DNA of 64,000 nucleotides from Paraburkholderia sp. HP33-1 (lineage in GTDB: Bacteria; Pseudomonadota; Gammaproteobacteria; Burkholderiales; Burkholderiaceae). This document shows, piece by piece, positions 46,170 through 54,077 of this stretch. Below the pieces are notes generated by a model. The model made no database searches. It was not told the DNA's origin and saw only the letters and a list, made by a program, of their open reading frames with translations. The stretch is from NCBI RefSeq assembly GCF_021390595.1, contig NZ_JAJEJR010000001.1, forward strand, positions 868,001 to 932,000, in the 5' to 3' direction. The translations under genes and the position numbers were made by a program. Position 1 is the first letter of the stretch; each line of letters begins with the position of its first letter.

Positions 46170-47333
46170 TTAGAACGAGTGCTGGATACCTGCGTACACG
46201 CCGGTTTGCGCGCGGCCTTGCAGCGGGTTGTCCGTTTCTGGGGCATAGCCCGCGTTATTTGCATTCAGACCGAAGTTAGCCGCACGGCTGTTCGACACCC
46301 CTGCAATCTGGATATCCAACAGAGTGCGCTTGGACAGGTTGTACGAACCACCGACCGTGTAGATCGTTGCATTGCCCGCGCCGTTGTTGCCGTTCACGTG
46401 GTAGACCGCTGCAATCAGCGCTGCAGCCGGCGTTGCTTGCCACGTCACGCCGCCCCACTCATGATCGAGCGTGGTCGGCTGACCATACACGACGCTGGTA
46501 GCACCTGCGGAACGGACTGCCTGGTAAGCGGCCTGCACCTTGAACTGGCCGAGGAACACGTTCACGAGCGCCGAGTATTCACGCGACGCCGCGAACACGC
46601 CGTTGCTCGTGTTATCCGTATTGATGCCATTGTTGGCGACTGCACCGCCCCAAAGTGCGCCGGTCTTCGAGTTGCGGATTTCGTCATAGATACCGCGGAC
46701 CTGGAACAACGAGCTCGTGTAGGTGACCTGTGCACCGGCCTCGCGGCCTTGCGGAGTCGTGCCGTTGCCGTTCCAGCTCGTTGAATTCGACAGCGCGTAT
46801 TGGCCGTAGAAGTCAAAGCCTGCGAACTTCGGCGACTGGTACGCGAAGTTGTTGCTCGATTGCGGCCAGTTGCGGCCACGCACCAGCGATGCCGACGACC
46901 AGTTCGATTGACCGAACGGGTCGAAGTCCCACACACCGTTCGAGATGAAGAGCATGCGGCCCATCGTGAACGTACCGTACTGCGCGTTCGACACACCGAC
47001 CGTTGCCCAGCGATTGAAGAGACCGCCGTTGCCAGGACCCGCGCCCGTCATCGTGTTGAACGAGCCTTCCAACTGGAACAGGACCTTGTTGCCGCCACCG
47101 ATGTCCTCGACACCCTTCATGCCCCACAGGCTGGTACCCCAGTCGCCGCTTTCCGCTTTCCAGCGGGTCGTGTGCTGGGTGGCCGCGCCGTTGGCGTTGA
47201 GATTGTTCGAACCCGGAACGCCCGACATGTATTCGATGCCCGCATCGAGGCGGCCATACAGCGTGACGCTGCTCTGAGCGTGTGCAACAACGCCGGCCGA
47301 CATCAGCGCAGCGGCGAGCAAAGCTTTCTTCAT
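46170..47333 (-). CDS. outer membrane porin, OmpC/Neisseria-type
   Basis: A 387-aa trimeric 16-stranded beta-barrel porin (PF13609 type). A signal peptide MKKALLAAALMSAGVVAHA precedes QSSVTLYGRLDAGIEYMSG, the standard N-terminal strand. GDWGTSLWGMKGVEDIGGGNKVLFQLEGSF is the next conserved block, and the terminal Phe of GVYAGIQHSF is the BAM signal. It is a single gene with a long AT-rich upstream region typical of highly expressed porins. Solute specificity is not predictable. Confidence 0.95.
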   Translation of the reverse strand: MKKALLAAALMSAGVVAHAQSSVTLYGRLDAGIEYMSGVPGSNNLNANGAATQHTTRWKAESGDWGTSLWGMKGVEDIGGGNKVLFQLEGSFNTMTGAGPGNGGLFNRWATVGVSNAQYGTFTMGRMLFISNGVWDFDPFGQSNWSSASLVRGRNWPQSSNNFAYQSPKFAGFDFYGQYALSNSTSWNGNGTTPQGREAGAQVTYTSSLFQVRGIYDEIRNSKTGALWGGAVANNGINTDNTSNGVFAASREYSALVNVFLGQFKVQAAYQAVRSAGATSVVYGQPTTLDHEWGGVTWQATPAAALIAAVYHVNGNNGAGNATIYTVGGSYNLSKRTLLDIQIAGVSNSRAANFGLNANNAGYAPETDNPLQGRAQTGVYAGIQHSF

Positions 47334-47737
47334 CTTCTCCTCCATACCCTGTCAAAAAAAGAAACCCAGTACTGCGAGTGGTGTTCGGACGCGATCAGCA
47401 CCGAACAGAAAAGCGGTACCAGGGGAGAGTGGCGGGCGGATAGGGTCTCCTGCCATGACTTGCAGCGTCGAGCTGTCTTTGCGTCATGCCGATCCCTCGC
47501 CGACCGGTTCTCCTCTGTTTGAAGTGAAACTACTTTTAATCAACTTTGTTTTGCTACTTTGGTTACTAATTTATCAAAAATAACTTTAACTGGGAGAAGA
47601 AATTAGGACCAGCCACAGGGGGTGTCGCCAAATTGCAATACGAATGTGGGCCGGGACCCGGAGCGATCCCGTAAGAAAACGCCCAAAGCCTTGTCCGGTA
47701 AGGGATTGAAGGCGTGGGAGGGGGCGTATTAAGGATT

Positions 47738-47797
47738 GCCACTATTGACGTTTCGAAAGTGGCAGGTTAAGGCGAAAACGTGGCCCGAATGGCCACT
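47738..47797. promoter_or_regulatory. GCCACT repeat cluster
   Basis: GCCACT at 47738-47743, its inverse AGTGGC at 47758-47763, and GCCACT again at 47792-47797, in the porin upstream region. These may be operator half-sites; the regulator is unknown. Confidence 0.35.
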
Positions 47798-47860
47798 TTG
47801 GCGAGGTTTTCGGCGCTTTTTCGTGGTACGAATGGCCGGGAGGAAGGAGGCAATAACAAT

Positions 47861-47884
47861 GAAAAAGGCGCTCGAAAGCGCCTT
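47861..47884 (-). terminator. terminator of the amino-acid ABC transporter operon
   Basis: On the minus strand AAGGCGCT-TTCG-AGCGCCTT followed by TTTC: 8-bp perfect stem with a stable TTCG tetraloop. It lies 63 nt past the ATPase stop. Confidence 0.88.
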
Positions 47885-47947
47885 GTAAAACTACTTCGAC
47901 TACATTTCAGATGCGATCCGCATCATAAGTAGTCCTGGGTAATCTTA

Positions 47948-48727
47948 TTATTTGAGACTACCTGACAGGAATTGCTTTAAACGTTCGCTCTTCGTGTTCT
48001 TGAACACCTCGTCTGGATGACCTTCTTCCTCGACGCGGCCCTGGTGCAGGAACATCACATGGTTCGACACGTTGCGCGCGAAACCCATTTCGTGCGTGAC
48101 GACAATCATCGTGCGGCCTTCCTCGGCGAGCTTTTGCATCACCTTCAGCACTTCGCCGACGAGTTCCGGGTCGAGCGCGGAGGTCGGTTCGTCGAACAGC
48201 ATCACGTCGGGATGCATCGCGAGAGCCCGCGCAATCGCGACGCGCTGCTGCTGGCCGCCCGACAGATGGGACGGATACTGCTTCTCGAGACGCGGCGCGA
48301 GACCGACCTTCTCGAGATATTCGCGCGCGCGATCCTCGGCTTCCTTGCGCTTCAGACCGAGCACGTGCACCGGCGCCTCGATGATGTTTTCGAGCACGTT
48401 CATGTGCGACCACAGATTGAAGTGCTGGAACACCATCGCGAGCTTCGTGCGCACGCGCTGCAACTGCTTCGGGTCCGACACGCGCAACGCACCGTCCTTG
48501 GCGGTCTGCGTGCGCACTTCCTCGCCGTCGACGAAGATGCGCCCCGCGTTCGGCTGTTCGAGAAAGTTAATGCAGCGGAGCATCGTGCTCTTGCCCGAAC
48601 CGGACGAACCGATTACGCTGATCACATCGCCGGCATTGGCTTTCAGCGACACGCCCTTCAGGACTTCGTTGTCGCCGTACTTTTTGTGAAGCTCATCGAC
48701 GAAGAGCTTCTGCTTCATGGAATTCAT
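47948..48727 (-). CDS. hisP: polar amino acid ABC transporter ATPase
   Basis: A 259-aa ATPase of the PAAT (histidine/arginine/lysine/ornithine) uptake family. Walker [11 protein letters not shown]-loop [17 protein letters not shown], signature [15 protein letters not shown], Walker [15 protein letters not shown] and the H-switch [11 protein letters not shown] are all present. The N-terminal [25 protein letters not shown] matches HisP/AotP. It is the last gene of the operon, with start 48727 or 48718. The amino acid specificity is from family resemblance only. Confidence 0.93.
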   Translation of the reverse strand: MNSMKQKLFVDELHKKYGDNEVLKGVSLKANAGDVISVIGSSGSGKSTMLRCINFLEQPNAGRIFVDGEEVRTQTAKDGALRVSDPKQLQRVRTKLAMVFQHFNLWSHMNVLENIIEAPVHVLGLKRKEAEDRAREYLEKVGLAPRLEKQYPSHLSGGQQQRVAIARALAMHPDVMLFDEPTSALDPELVGEVLKVMQKLAEEGRTMIVVTHEMGFARNVSNHVMFLHQGRVEEEGHPDEVFKNTKSERLKQFLSGSLK

Positions 48728-48766
48728 CAGGATCCTTAACGAGCTTGCTTGTCCAGGGACGCGCAG

Positions 48767-49480
48767 TTACTTGCCTTGCGGCCGCAGGTAAGCGAGCCAG
48801 CGACGCTCGGCGCGGCGGAACAGCCACACGAGCGCGAAAGAAATACACAGATACAGCAGCGCGGCGATGCCGAACGCGTTGAACGACTGATACGTCGCGG
48901 AGTTCACGTCGCGGGCGATCTTCAGGATGTCCGGCACCGTGGCCGTGAACGCGACGGTGGTCGCGTGCAGCATCAGGATCACTTCGTTGCTGTAGTAGGG
49001 CAGTGCGCGGCGCAGCGCCGACGGCAGAATGACGCGCCGGTACAGCGTGAACGACGACATGCCGTACGCGCGCGCCGCTTCGATCTCCCCATAAGGCGTC
49101 GCCTTGATCGCGCCCGCGAAGATCTCGGTGGTGTACGCGCAGGTGTTGAGCGTGAACGCGAGCAGCGTGCAATGCATGCCGTCGCGGAAGAACGCGTTGG
49201 TCAGCTCGTTGTTGCGGATGATCTCAAGGCTGTAGAGGCCCGTGTAGCACAGCAGCAACTGCACGTAGAGCGGTGTGCCGCGGAAGATATACGTATACAG
49301 CCACACCAGGCCAGCGAGCCATTTCTTCTTCGACACGCGCGCGACCGAGAGCGGTATCGACAGACAGAAGCCGAGGCCGATCGACACGACCAGCAGCCAC
49401 AACGTGATCGCGACGCCGGTGAAGCGGTAGCCGTCGCTGAACAGATAGTTACGCCAATATTGCTGAATGATCTCGATCAT
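48767..49480 (-). CDS. hisM: polar amino acid ABC transporter permease, HisM type
   Basis: A 237-aa inner-membrane permease with about five helices. The segment FAGAIKATPYGEIEAARAYGMSSFTLYRRVILPSALRRALPYYSNEVI is the EAA loop that contacts the ATPase. It pairs with the HisQ-type gene and overlaps it by 4 nt (ATGA), so translation is coupled. The length and order match HisM. Confidence 0.9.
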   Translation of the reverse strand: MIEIIQQYWRNYLFSDGYRFTGVAITLWLLVVSIGLGFCLSIPLSVARVSKKKWLAGLVWLYTYIFRGTPLYVQLLLCYTGLYSLEIIRNNELTNAFFRDGMHCTLLAFTLNTCAYTTEIFAGAIKATPYGEIEAARAYGMSSFTLYRRVILPSALRRALPYYSNEVILMLHATTVAFTATVPDILKIARDVNSATYQSFNAFGIAALLYLCISFALVWLFRRAERRWLAYLRPQGK

Positions 49481-50166
49481 AGATCCGCCTTTCGCACGCC
49501 GGTCGAGTAACGCTTTTCGAGGTACATCAGCACGAAGTTCGACACTGTGGTGATGAGGAGATAGATCGCCCCCGCGAGCAGGGTGAAGAAGAAGAACCGC
49601 AGCGTGCCCTTGCCGGCATCCTGCGATGCCTTGACGACGTCGGCGAGGCCGATGATCGACACGAGCGCGGTCGCCTTGACCATCACCTGCCAGTTATTGC
49701 CGATGCCCGGCAGCGCGAAGCGCATCATCTGCGGGAACATCACGCGCGAGAACACCTGCCAGCTCGTCATGCCGTAGGCCGCGCCCGCTTCGAGCTGGCC
49801 GCGCGGGACCGCGAGAAACGCGCCGCGGAAGGTCTCGGTGAAGTACGCGCCATAGATGAAGCCGAGCACTGCGACGCCGGCCACGAACGGGTCGATGTCG
49901 ATCTGGTCCCAGCCGAACGCGTCGGTCAGGTTGTTTAGCCAGATCTGGATGCTATAGAACAGCAGCAGCATCAGCACGAGATCGGGCACGCCGCGCACGA
50001 GCGTGGTGTACACGGTGCCGATGCCGTTCGAGAGGCGGTTCTTCGACAATTTCGCCGCCGCGCCGAGCAGACCCAGCACGAAAGCGAGCACGAGCGAGAA
50101 CACCGCCAGCTTGACGGTTTGCCAGGTGCCGCTGAGAAGCAGCGGGCCGTAGCCTTGAAGGAACAT
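49477..50166 (-). CDS. hisQ: polar amino acid ABC transporter permease, HisQ type
   Basis: A 229-aa permease. MFLQGYGPLLLSGTWQTVKLAVFSLVLAFVLGLLGAAAKLS is the HisQ-type N-terminus, and FRGAFLAVPRGQLEAGAAYGMTSWQVFSRVMFPQMMRFALPGIGNNW is the EAA loop. It heads the permease-ATPase part of the operon. The start at 50166 follows the family; a longer upstream frame is Arg-rich and implausible. Confidence 0.9.
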   Translation of the reverse strand: MFLQGYGPLLLSGTWQTVKLAVFSLVLAFVLGLLGAAAKLSKNRLSNGIGTVYTTLVRGVPDLVLMLLLFYSIQIWLNNLTDAFGWDQIDIDPFVAGVAVLGFIYGAYFTETFRGAFLAVPRGQLEAGAAYGMTSWQVFSRVMFPQMMRFALPGIGNNWQVMVKATALVSIIGLADVVKASQDAGKGTLRFFFFTLLAGAIYLLITTVSNFVLMYLEKRYSTGVRKADL

Positions 50167-50387
50167 AGGTAGTCCTCGACGATGCGCTCTTCGCGCACCG
50201 CGAAAGACGCGGCCCGCGTTGCGCCGCGTCGGGGGCGAGCGGTTGGCTCGTGACCCGCGGCGCACAGCGTGCCGCTGTGCAAATCATGCTGCAGAAACGT
50301 TGACGCTCCTGCAGCGCGCTTTTGGGACTTTCGTCTCGGATTGTTTTGAATCTACTGCCGGGTGCTCACACTGACACTGCTACTGCC

Positions 50388-50403
50388 GCCGGCCTGCGCC
50401 GGC
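50388..50403 (-). promoter_or_regulatory. short hairpin between binding protein and permease genes
   Basis: GCCGGC-CTGC-GCCGGC, a 6-bp stem in the 265-nt gap. Such stems often stabilise the abundant binding-protein mRNA relative to the downstream genes; that role is inferred here. Confidence 0.35.
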
Positions 50404-50431
50404 TTGCTACTCCGTATCCTGCCTGTTTCGC

Positions 50432-51208
50432 TCAACGGCCAGGATAAATATCGAAGTCGAAGTAGTGTTTTTCGAGCTTTTTGAACGTGCCGTCCTGATG
50501 AACCTCGGCTAGCGCCTGGTTGAACTTCGCTTTCAGATCGGCATCGCCCTTGCGCAGACCGATCGCGGTGCCTTCGCCGATCGTCTTCGGATCATTCACT
50601 TCCGGACCGGCCCAGGCGAAGCCCTTGCCACGCGGCGTCTTCAGAAAGCCGACGTCGGCCTGCACTTCATCCTGCAGCGCGGCATCGAGGCGGCCCGACG
50701 TGAGATCCGCGTACACCTGGTCCTGATTCTGGTACGACACGACGACCACGCCCTTCGGTTCCCACCAGGCCTTCGCATACTGTTCCTGCGTCGAACCCTG
50801 CTCGACGCCGACGTGCTTGCCTTTCAGCGATTCAGGGGTGGGCAGAAGCGGCGAACCCGTCTTCGCGATCATCCGCGCGGGGGCGTCGAACAGCTTGTCG
50901 GAGAAGTCGATCTGCTCGCGCCGCTGGTCGGTGACGCTGAGCGAGGAAATGATCGCGTCGAACTTGCGTGCCTTCAGCGCCGGAATGATGCCGTCGAGAT
51001 CCTGCGCGACCCACACGCACTTCACGTTCATCTTCGCGCACAGTGCGCGGGTCAAGTCGGCATCGAAACCGACGATACTGCCGTCAGTCGCCTTCGATTC
51101 GAAGGGCGGATAACTGGCGTCGACCCCGATGCGCACCGTTTTCCATTCCTTCGCCATCGCTCCGGTGGCCAAGACTGCCAGAGCCACGCAAAGTGCGAAC
51201 TTCTTCAT
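50432..51208 (-). CDS. periplasmic amino-acid binding protein of the ABC transporter
   Basis: A 258-aa solute-binding protein of the family 3 type (HisJ/ArgT/AotJ). A signal peptide ends at ATGAMA, then KEWKTVRIGVDASYPPFESKATDGSIVGFDADLTRALCAKM, the typical lysine/arginine/ornithine-histidine binding N-terminus, with the later LDGIIPALKARKFDAIISSLSVTDQRREQIDFSDKL. AGGAG precedes the ATG. It is first in the J-Q-M-P order. Specificity is probably basic amino acids, but polar amino acids in general cannot be excluded. Confidence 0.92.
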   Translation of the reverse strand: MKKFALCVALAVLATGAMAKEWKTVRIGVDASYPPFESKATDGSIVGFDADLTRALCAKMNVKCVWVAQDLDGIIPALKARKFDAIISSLSVTDQRREQIDFSDKLFDAPARMIAKTGSPLLPTPESLKGKHVGVEQGSTQEQYAKAWWEPKGVVVVSYQNQDQVYADLTSGRLDAALQDEVQADVGFLKTPRGKGFAWAGPEVNDPKTIGEGTAIGLRKGDADLKAKFNQALAEVHQDGTFKKLEKHYFDFDIYPGR

Positions 51209-51487
51209 ATTTCTCCTGAAACAAACTGATCGTCGTGATGATTCGACACGACTCGACGCCCGCCGGCCAAGGGCCGACGGTCGCTATTCTAGGCGGTCAA
51301 AATTGCCGTGCCGCCGGGATGTCGCCTCGCCCTGGTCGTCCTTCGCGGGCGGTTCGTCCGGCGCGGCGTGCGCTGATCCGGCGCGTTCGGTACTTATCGG
51401 GTGCGCCTTGCGAGGGTGTCGCGCGGGGCCGAAGCCCGCCGCGCGGCGCTCGCGGCCGTCCCGGCGAGGCTTGCCGGTGCGTCCTGA

Positions 51488-51503
51488 ACGTCCCGCGGGA
51501 CGT
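51488..51503. promoter_or_regulatory. 16-bp perfect palindrome
   Basis: ACGTCCCGCGGGACGT is fully self-complementary. It lies 280 nt from the binding-protein start and 269 nt from the pirin start, possibly an operator or a structured element. Confidence 0.35.
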
Positions 51504-51701
51504 CCACGCGTCTTGAAAAGCGCGGTATTTTACCCGAAGAGCGGCAACGTGCCACTGCGGGACGGCAACGAGCGACAAGTCGCCGCGCAGGGCGTGGTTC
51601 GTGCGCGACGCCGGCGCGGTTTTCCCGGCGACGGGCTCGCCGGTCGCGCCGTGCGCGCGATTGCATGCATCGATGGAACGCTCCGGTGCGGCCGCGCACG
51701 A

Positions 51702-51730
51702 TTGTTAAGTGGGCGCGTAGCCCCTACATT
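51702..51730 (+). promoter_or_regulatory. sigma70 promoter of the pirin gene
   Basis: TTGTTA (51702-51707), 17-nt spacer, TACATT (51725-51730); the pirin ATG lies 41 nt downstream. Confidence 0.65.
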
Positions 51731-51771
51731 CCCGGCATCGCTCTGATTGATTACTTACCGGGAGACTCTCC

Positions 51772-52482
51772 ATGATCGAGATTCGCCGCTCCGAAGAACG
51801 TGGCCACGCCAACCACGGCTGGCTCGACTCGTATCACAGCTTCTCGTTTGCCGATTACCGCGACCCACAGCACGTCCATTTTGGGCCGCTGCGGGTGATC
51901 AACGAGGACCGCATCGCCGGCGGCCAGGGTTTCGGCGCCCATGGTCATCGCGACATGGAGATCGTCACGTACGTGCTCGAAGGCGCGCTCGCGCATCGCG
52001 ACAGTATGGGTAACGGCTCGACGATCCGTCCCGGCGATGTGCAGCGCATGAGCGCCGGCACTGGCGTGCAGCATAGCGAGTTCAACGCGTCGCGCGACGA
52101 ACTCGCGCATCTGCTGCAGATCTGGATCATTCCGCGCCGCGCGGGCGACCAGCCCGGCTACGAGGAAAAGCGTTTCGACGCCGACAGCAAGCGCGGCCGC
52201 CTGCGCGTGATCGCGTCGCCCGATGGCCGCGACGGCTCGGTGACGATCCACGCGGACGCGTCGATCTACGCGGGACTGTTCGACGCCGCCGAACACGCGA
52301 CGTTCGCGCTGCCGGCGGGGCGCCTCGCCTATCTGCACGTCGCGCGCGGCACGCTGAGCGTGAACGGTACGGTGCTCGCGGCGGGCGATGCCGCGAAGCT
52401 CAGCGATGTCGACACGGTGACACTGGAGCAGGGTGACAACGCGGAAGTGTTGCTGTTCGACCTCGGTCAGTTGAACGGCTGA
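51772..52482 (+). CDS. pirin family protein
   Basis: A 236-aa bicupin. The N-terminal FADYRDPQHVHFGPLRVINEDRIAGGQGFGAHGHRDMEIVTYVLEGALAHRDSMGN is the diagnostic pirin segment with the metal-binding His residues (FGAHGHRDMEI). MSAGTGVQHSEFN supplies further ligands. Some relatives (YhhW) oxidise quercetin; the cellular role here is unknown. The ribosome binding site is GGGAGA, with its own promoter and terminator. Confidence 0.93.
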   Translation: MIEIRRSEERGHANHGWLDSYHSFSFADYRDPQHVHFGPLRVINEDRIAGGQGFGAHGHRDMEIVTYVLEGALAHRDSMGNGSTIRPGDVQRMSAGTGVQHSEFNASRDELAHLLQIWIIPRRAGDQPGYEEKRFDADSKRGRLRVIASPDGRDGSVTIHADASIYAGLFDAAEHATFALPAGRLAYLHVARGTLSVNGTVLAAGDAAKLSDVDTVTLEQGDNAEVLLFDLGQLNG

Positions 52483-52525
52483 TTCGCGTGGGCCGCGCGT
52501 AAAGCCGCGAGCATCGCCCAACGAA

Positions 52526-52559
52526 AACGCCACGGAAAACCTCTTCCGTGGCGTTTTTT
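52526..52559 (+). terminator. terminator of pirin
   Basis: AACGCCACGGAA-AACCTC-TTCCGTGGCGTT followed by TTTT: a 12-bp perfect stem; it probably also serves the convergent Spy-like gene. Confidence 0.92.
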
Positions 52560-52608
52560 CATGTGCGAGGCGCCCTCCCTGGCCCGCCTCGCGGATGCAT
52601 CGCGCCGC

Positions 52609-53133
52609 TTACTGATTAGCGGCCGGCGCCGATGCCGCACCCTTCTGATGCTCCCAGCGCTCGCCCATCTTCTCGTGACGCTGTTCCATCCGCTCGAAGC
52701 GCTTCTTCAGCGCGGTGCTGACGGTGGTCTTCTGCTGGTCGTTCAGGCCGTTATAGAACTTGAGCCACGCGTCGGTGGTTTGCTGACGCAGTTGCGCGTC
52801 CTTCTGCTCGATCTGCTGATGCGATGCGGCCATCGCGTTCAGATCGAGGATCGGCTGCTGCTGCGCGGCCTTGAACTGGTTGCGAGCCTGTTCGTGGTTG
52901 GCGCGCATCGCTTCGCGGTTCTGCTTCATCGTGTCGAGCGCGTTTTGCCACAGCTTTTCCTGATCCGCGTTCAGCTTCAGCTGGTCGTGGAGTTGGGTCA
53001 GTTCCTGCATGAAGTGGCCGTGCCAGCCGCCGGGGCCGCCGTGGGCGGGTTGCGCGGCATAAGCGGCGCCCGCGCCGATGGCGAGAGCGGTGGCAGCAAC
53101 GGCGAGAACGCGCGACATCTTTTTGGTGGACAT
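52609..53133 (-). CDS. Spy/CpxP-like periplasmic LTXXQ protein
   Basis: A 174-aa periplasmic chaperone-like protein. Signal peptide MSTKKMSRVLAVAATALAIGAGAAYA, then an all-helical Gln/Lys/Glu-rich mature part with LNADQEKLWQ and LNDQQKTTV, two versions of the LTxxQ repeat that defines the Spy/CpxP family. Such proteins bind unfolded substrates and can modulate a cognate sensor kinase. It is divergent from an OmpR-type regulator-kinase pair, and the shared promoter region carries GTAAC-N5-GTAAC direct repeats, so it is probably a target of that system. Confidence 0.85.
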   Translation of the reverse strand: MSTKKMSRVLAVAATALAIGAGAAYAAQPAHGGPGGWHGHFMQELTQLHDQLKLNADQEKLWQNALDTMKQNREAMRANHEQARNQFKAAQQQPILDLNAMAASHQQIEQKDAQLRQQTTDAWLKFYNGLNDQQKTTVSTALKKRFERMEQRHEKMGERWEHQKGAASAPAANQ

Positions 53134-53251
53134 ATGAGGCTCCTTGTAATGGAATAGCCGACGATGCAACCGGTCGTGGGACTGCCTGCACTCGGTAAGC
53201 CACAGCGTAGAGAACCGCACGGGCCGCTGTGTTACGCGTCGGGACGCGGCG

Positions 53252-53266
53252 ATTACCAGCAATTAC
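53252..53266. promoter_or_regulatory. tandem half-sites ATTAC-N5-ATTAC
   Basis: ATTAC at 53252-53256 and 53262-53266, a 10-bp period, in the divergent region. OmpR/CpxR-family regulators bind such direct repeats. Confidence 0.45.
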
Positions 53267-53280
53267 GTGCTGCTTTCACC

Positions 53281-53295
53281 GTAACACCCAGTAAC
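53281..53295. promoter_or_regulatory. CpxR-box-like tandem repeat GTAAC-N5-GTAAC
   Basis: GTAAC at 53281-53285 and 53291-53295 matches the CpxR consensus GTAAA-N5-GTAAA with one change per half-site. It sits 57 nt before the response regulator ATG, between it and the Spy-like gene. Confidence 0.6.
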
Positions 53296-53351
53296 CCTTG
53301 AGGCGGTTCGGAAAACGAAAACCCTTTCTGCCGCGCGTTAAACTTCATTCC

Positions 53352-54077
53352 ATGGCTACTCAAATCCTTGTCGTCGACGACGACGTCGAACTTCGCGATC
53401 TGTTACGCGACTATCTCGCCCGTCAAGGCATCGAAGTTTCGGTGCTGCACGACGCGGGCTCGCTCGAACGGCGCCTCGAACGCGAGCGCCCCGACCTCAT
53501 CGTGCTGGACCTCATGATGCCGGGCGTGGACGGCCTCACCGCGCTGCGCAAGCTGCGCGCGTCGGGCGACGATATCCCCGTCATCATGCTGACCGCGCGC
53601 GCGGATGACGTCGACCGTATCGTCGGCCTCGAACTCGGCGCGGACGACTACCTCGGCAAGCCGTTCAATCCGCGCGAATTGCTCGCGCGCGTGCAGGCGG
53701 TGTTGCGCCGCCGCCGCACGTTGCCGTCGGCGGCGGCGCCCGAGCAGCGCGAGCCGTTCAGCTTCGGCCGCTTCACGCTGGATTTCCAGTCGCGCACGCT
53801 GCATCTGGAAGACAAGCCGCTCACGCTGTCGGGCAGCGAGTTCGCTCTGCTGAAGATTTTCGTCAATCACCCCATGCGCACGCTCACGCGCGAGCGCCTG
53901 CTGGAACTGCTGCACGGTCCCGAGTACGACGGCACCGACCGCGGCATTGACGTGCAGGTGTGGCGCCTGCGCCGCATTCTCGAGACGGACCCGTCCACGC
54001 CGCGCTTCATCCAGACGGTGCGCGGCCGCGGTTACGTGTTCGTGCCGGACGGCGAGCAGCATGCGTCGGCCCATTGA
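53352..54077 (+). CDS. OmpR-family response regulator
   Basis: A 241-aa transcription factor. The receiver domain has phosphoacceptor Asp53 (IVLDLMMPG), the acidic pair at 10-11, and Lys in GADDYLGKPF. The C-terminal winged helix (about 135-235) has FTLDFQSRTLHLEDKPLTLSGSEFALLKIFVNHP and RGIDVQVWRLRRILE. The kinase gene starts inside its end (17-nt overlap). The nearest named types are CpxR/RstA/OmpR; the Spy-like divergent gene suggests envelope stress. Confidence 0.95.
   Translation: MATQILVVDDDVELRDLLRDYLARQGIEVSVLHDAGSLERRLERERPDLIVLDLMMPGVDGLTALRKLRASGDDIPVIMLTARADDVDRIVGLELGADDYLGKPFNPRELLARVQAVLRRRRTLPSAAAPEQREPFSFGRFTLDFQSRTLHLEDKPLTLSGSEFALLKIFVNHPMRTLTRERLLELLHGPEYDGTDRGIDVQVWRLRRILETDPSTPRFIQTVRGRGYVFVPDGEQHASAH

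Larger units (their letters stand above)
47334..47947. other. 614-nt control region upstream of the porin
   Basis: No gene supported. Positions 47521-47600 are strikingly AT-rich, probably the porin promoter. 47738-47797 contains three GCCACT/AGTGGC words. The hisP-side terminator lies at 47861-47884. Confidence 0.6.
51209..51771. other. 563-nt region between binding protein and pirin genes
   Basis: No convincing gene. It contains a 16-bp perfect palindrome at 51488-51503 and the pirin promoter at 51702-51730; the operon promoter of the ABC transporter should lie near 51215-51300, but I could not fix it. Confidence 0.5.
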
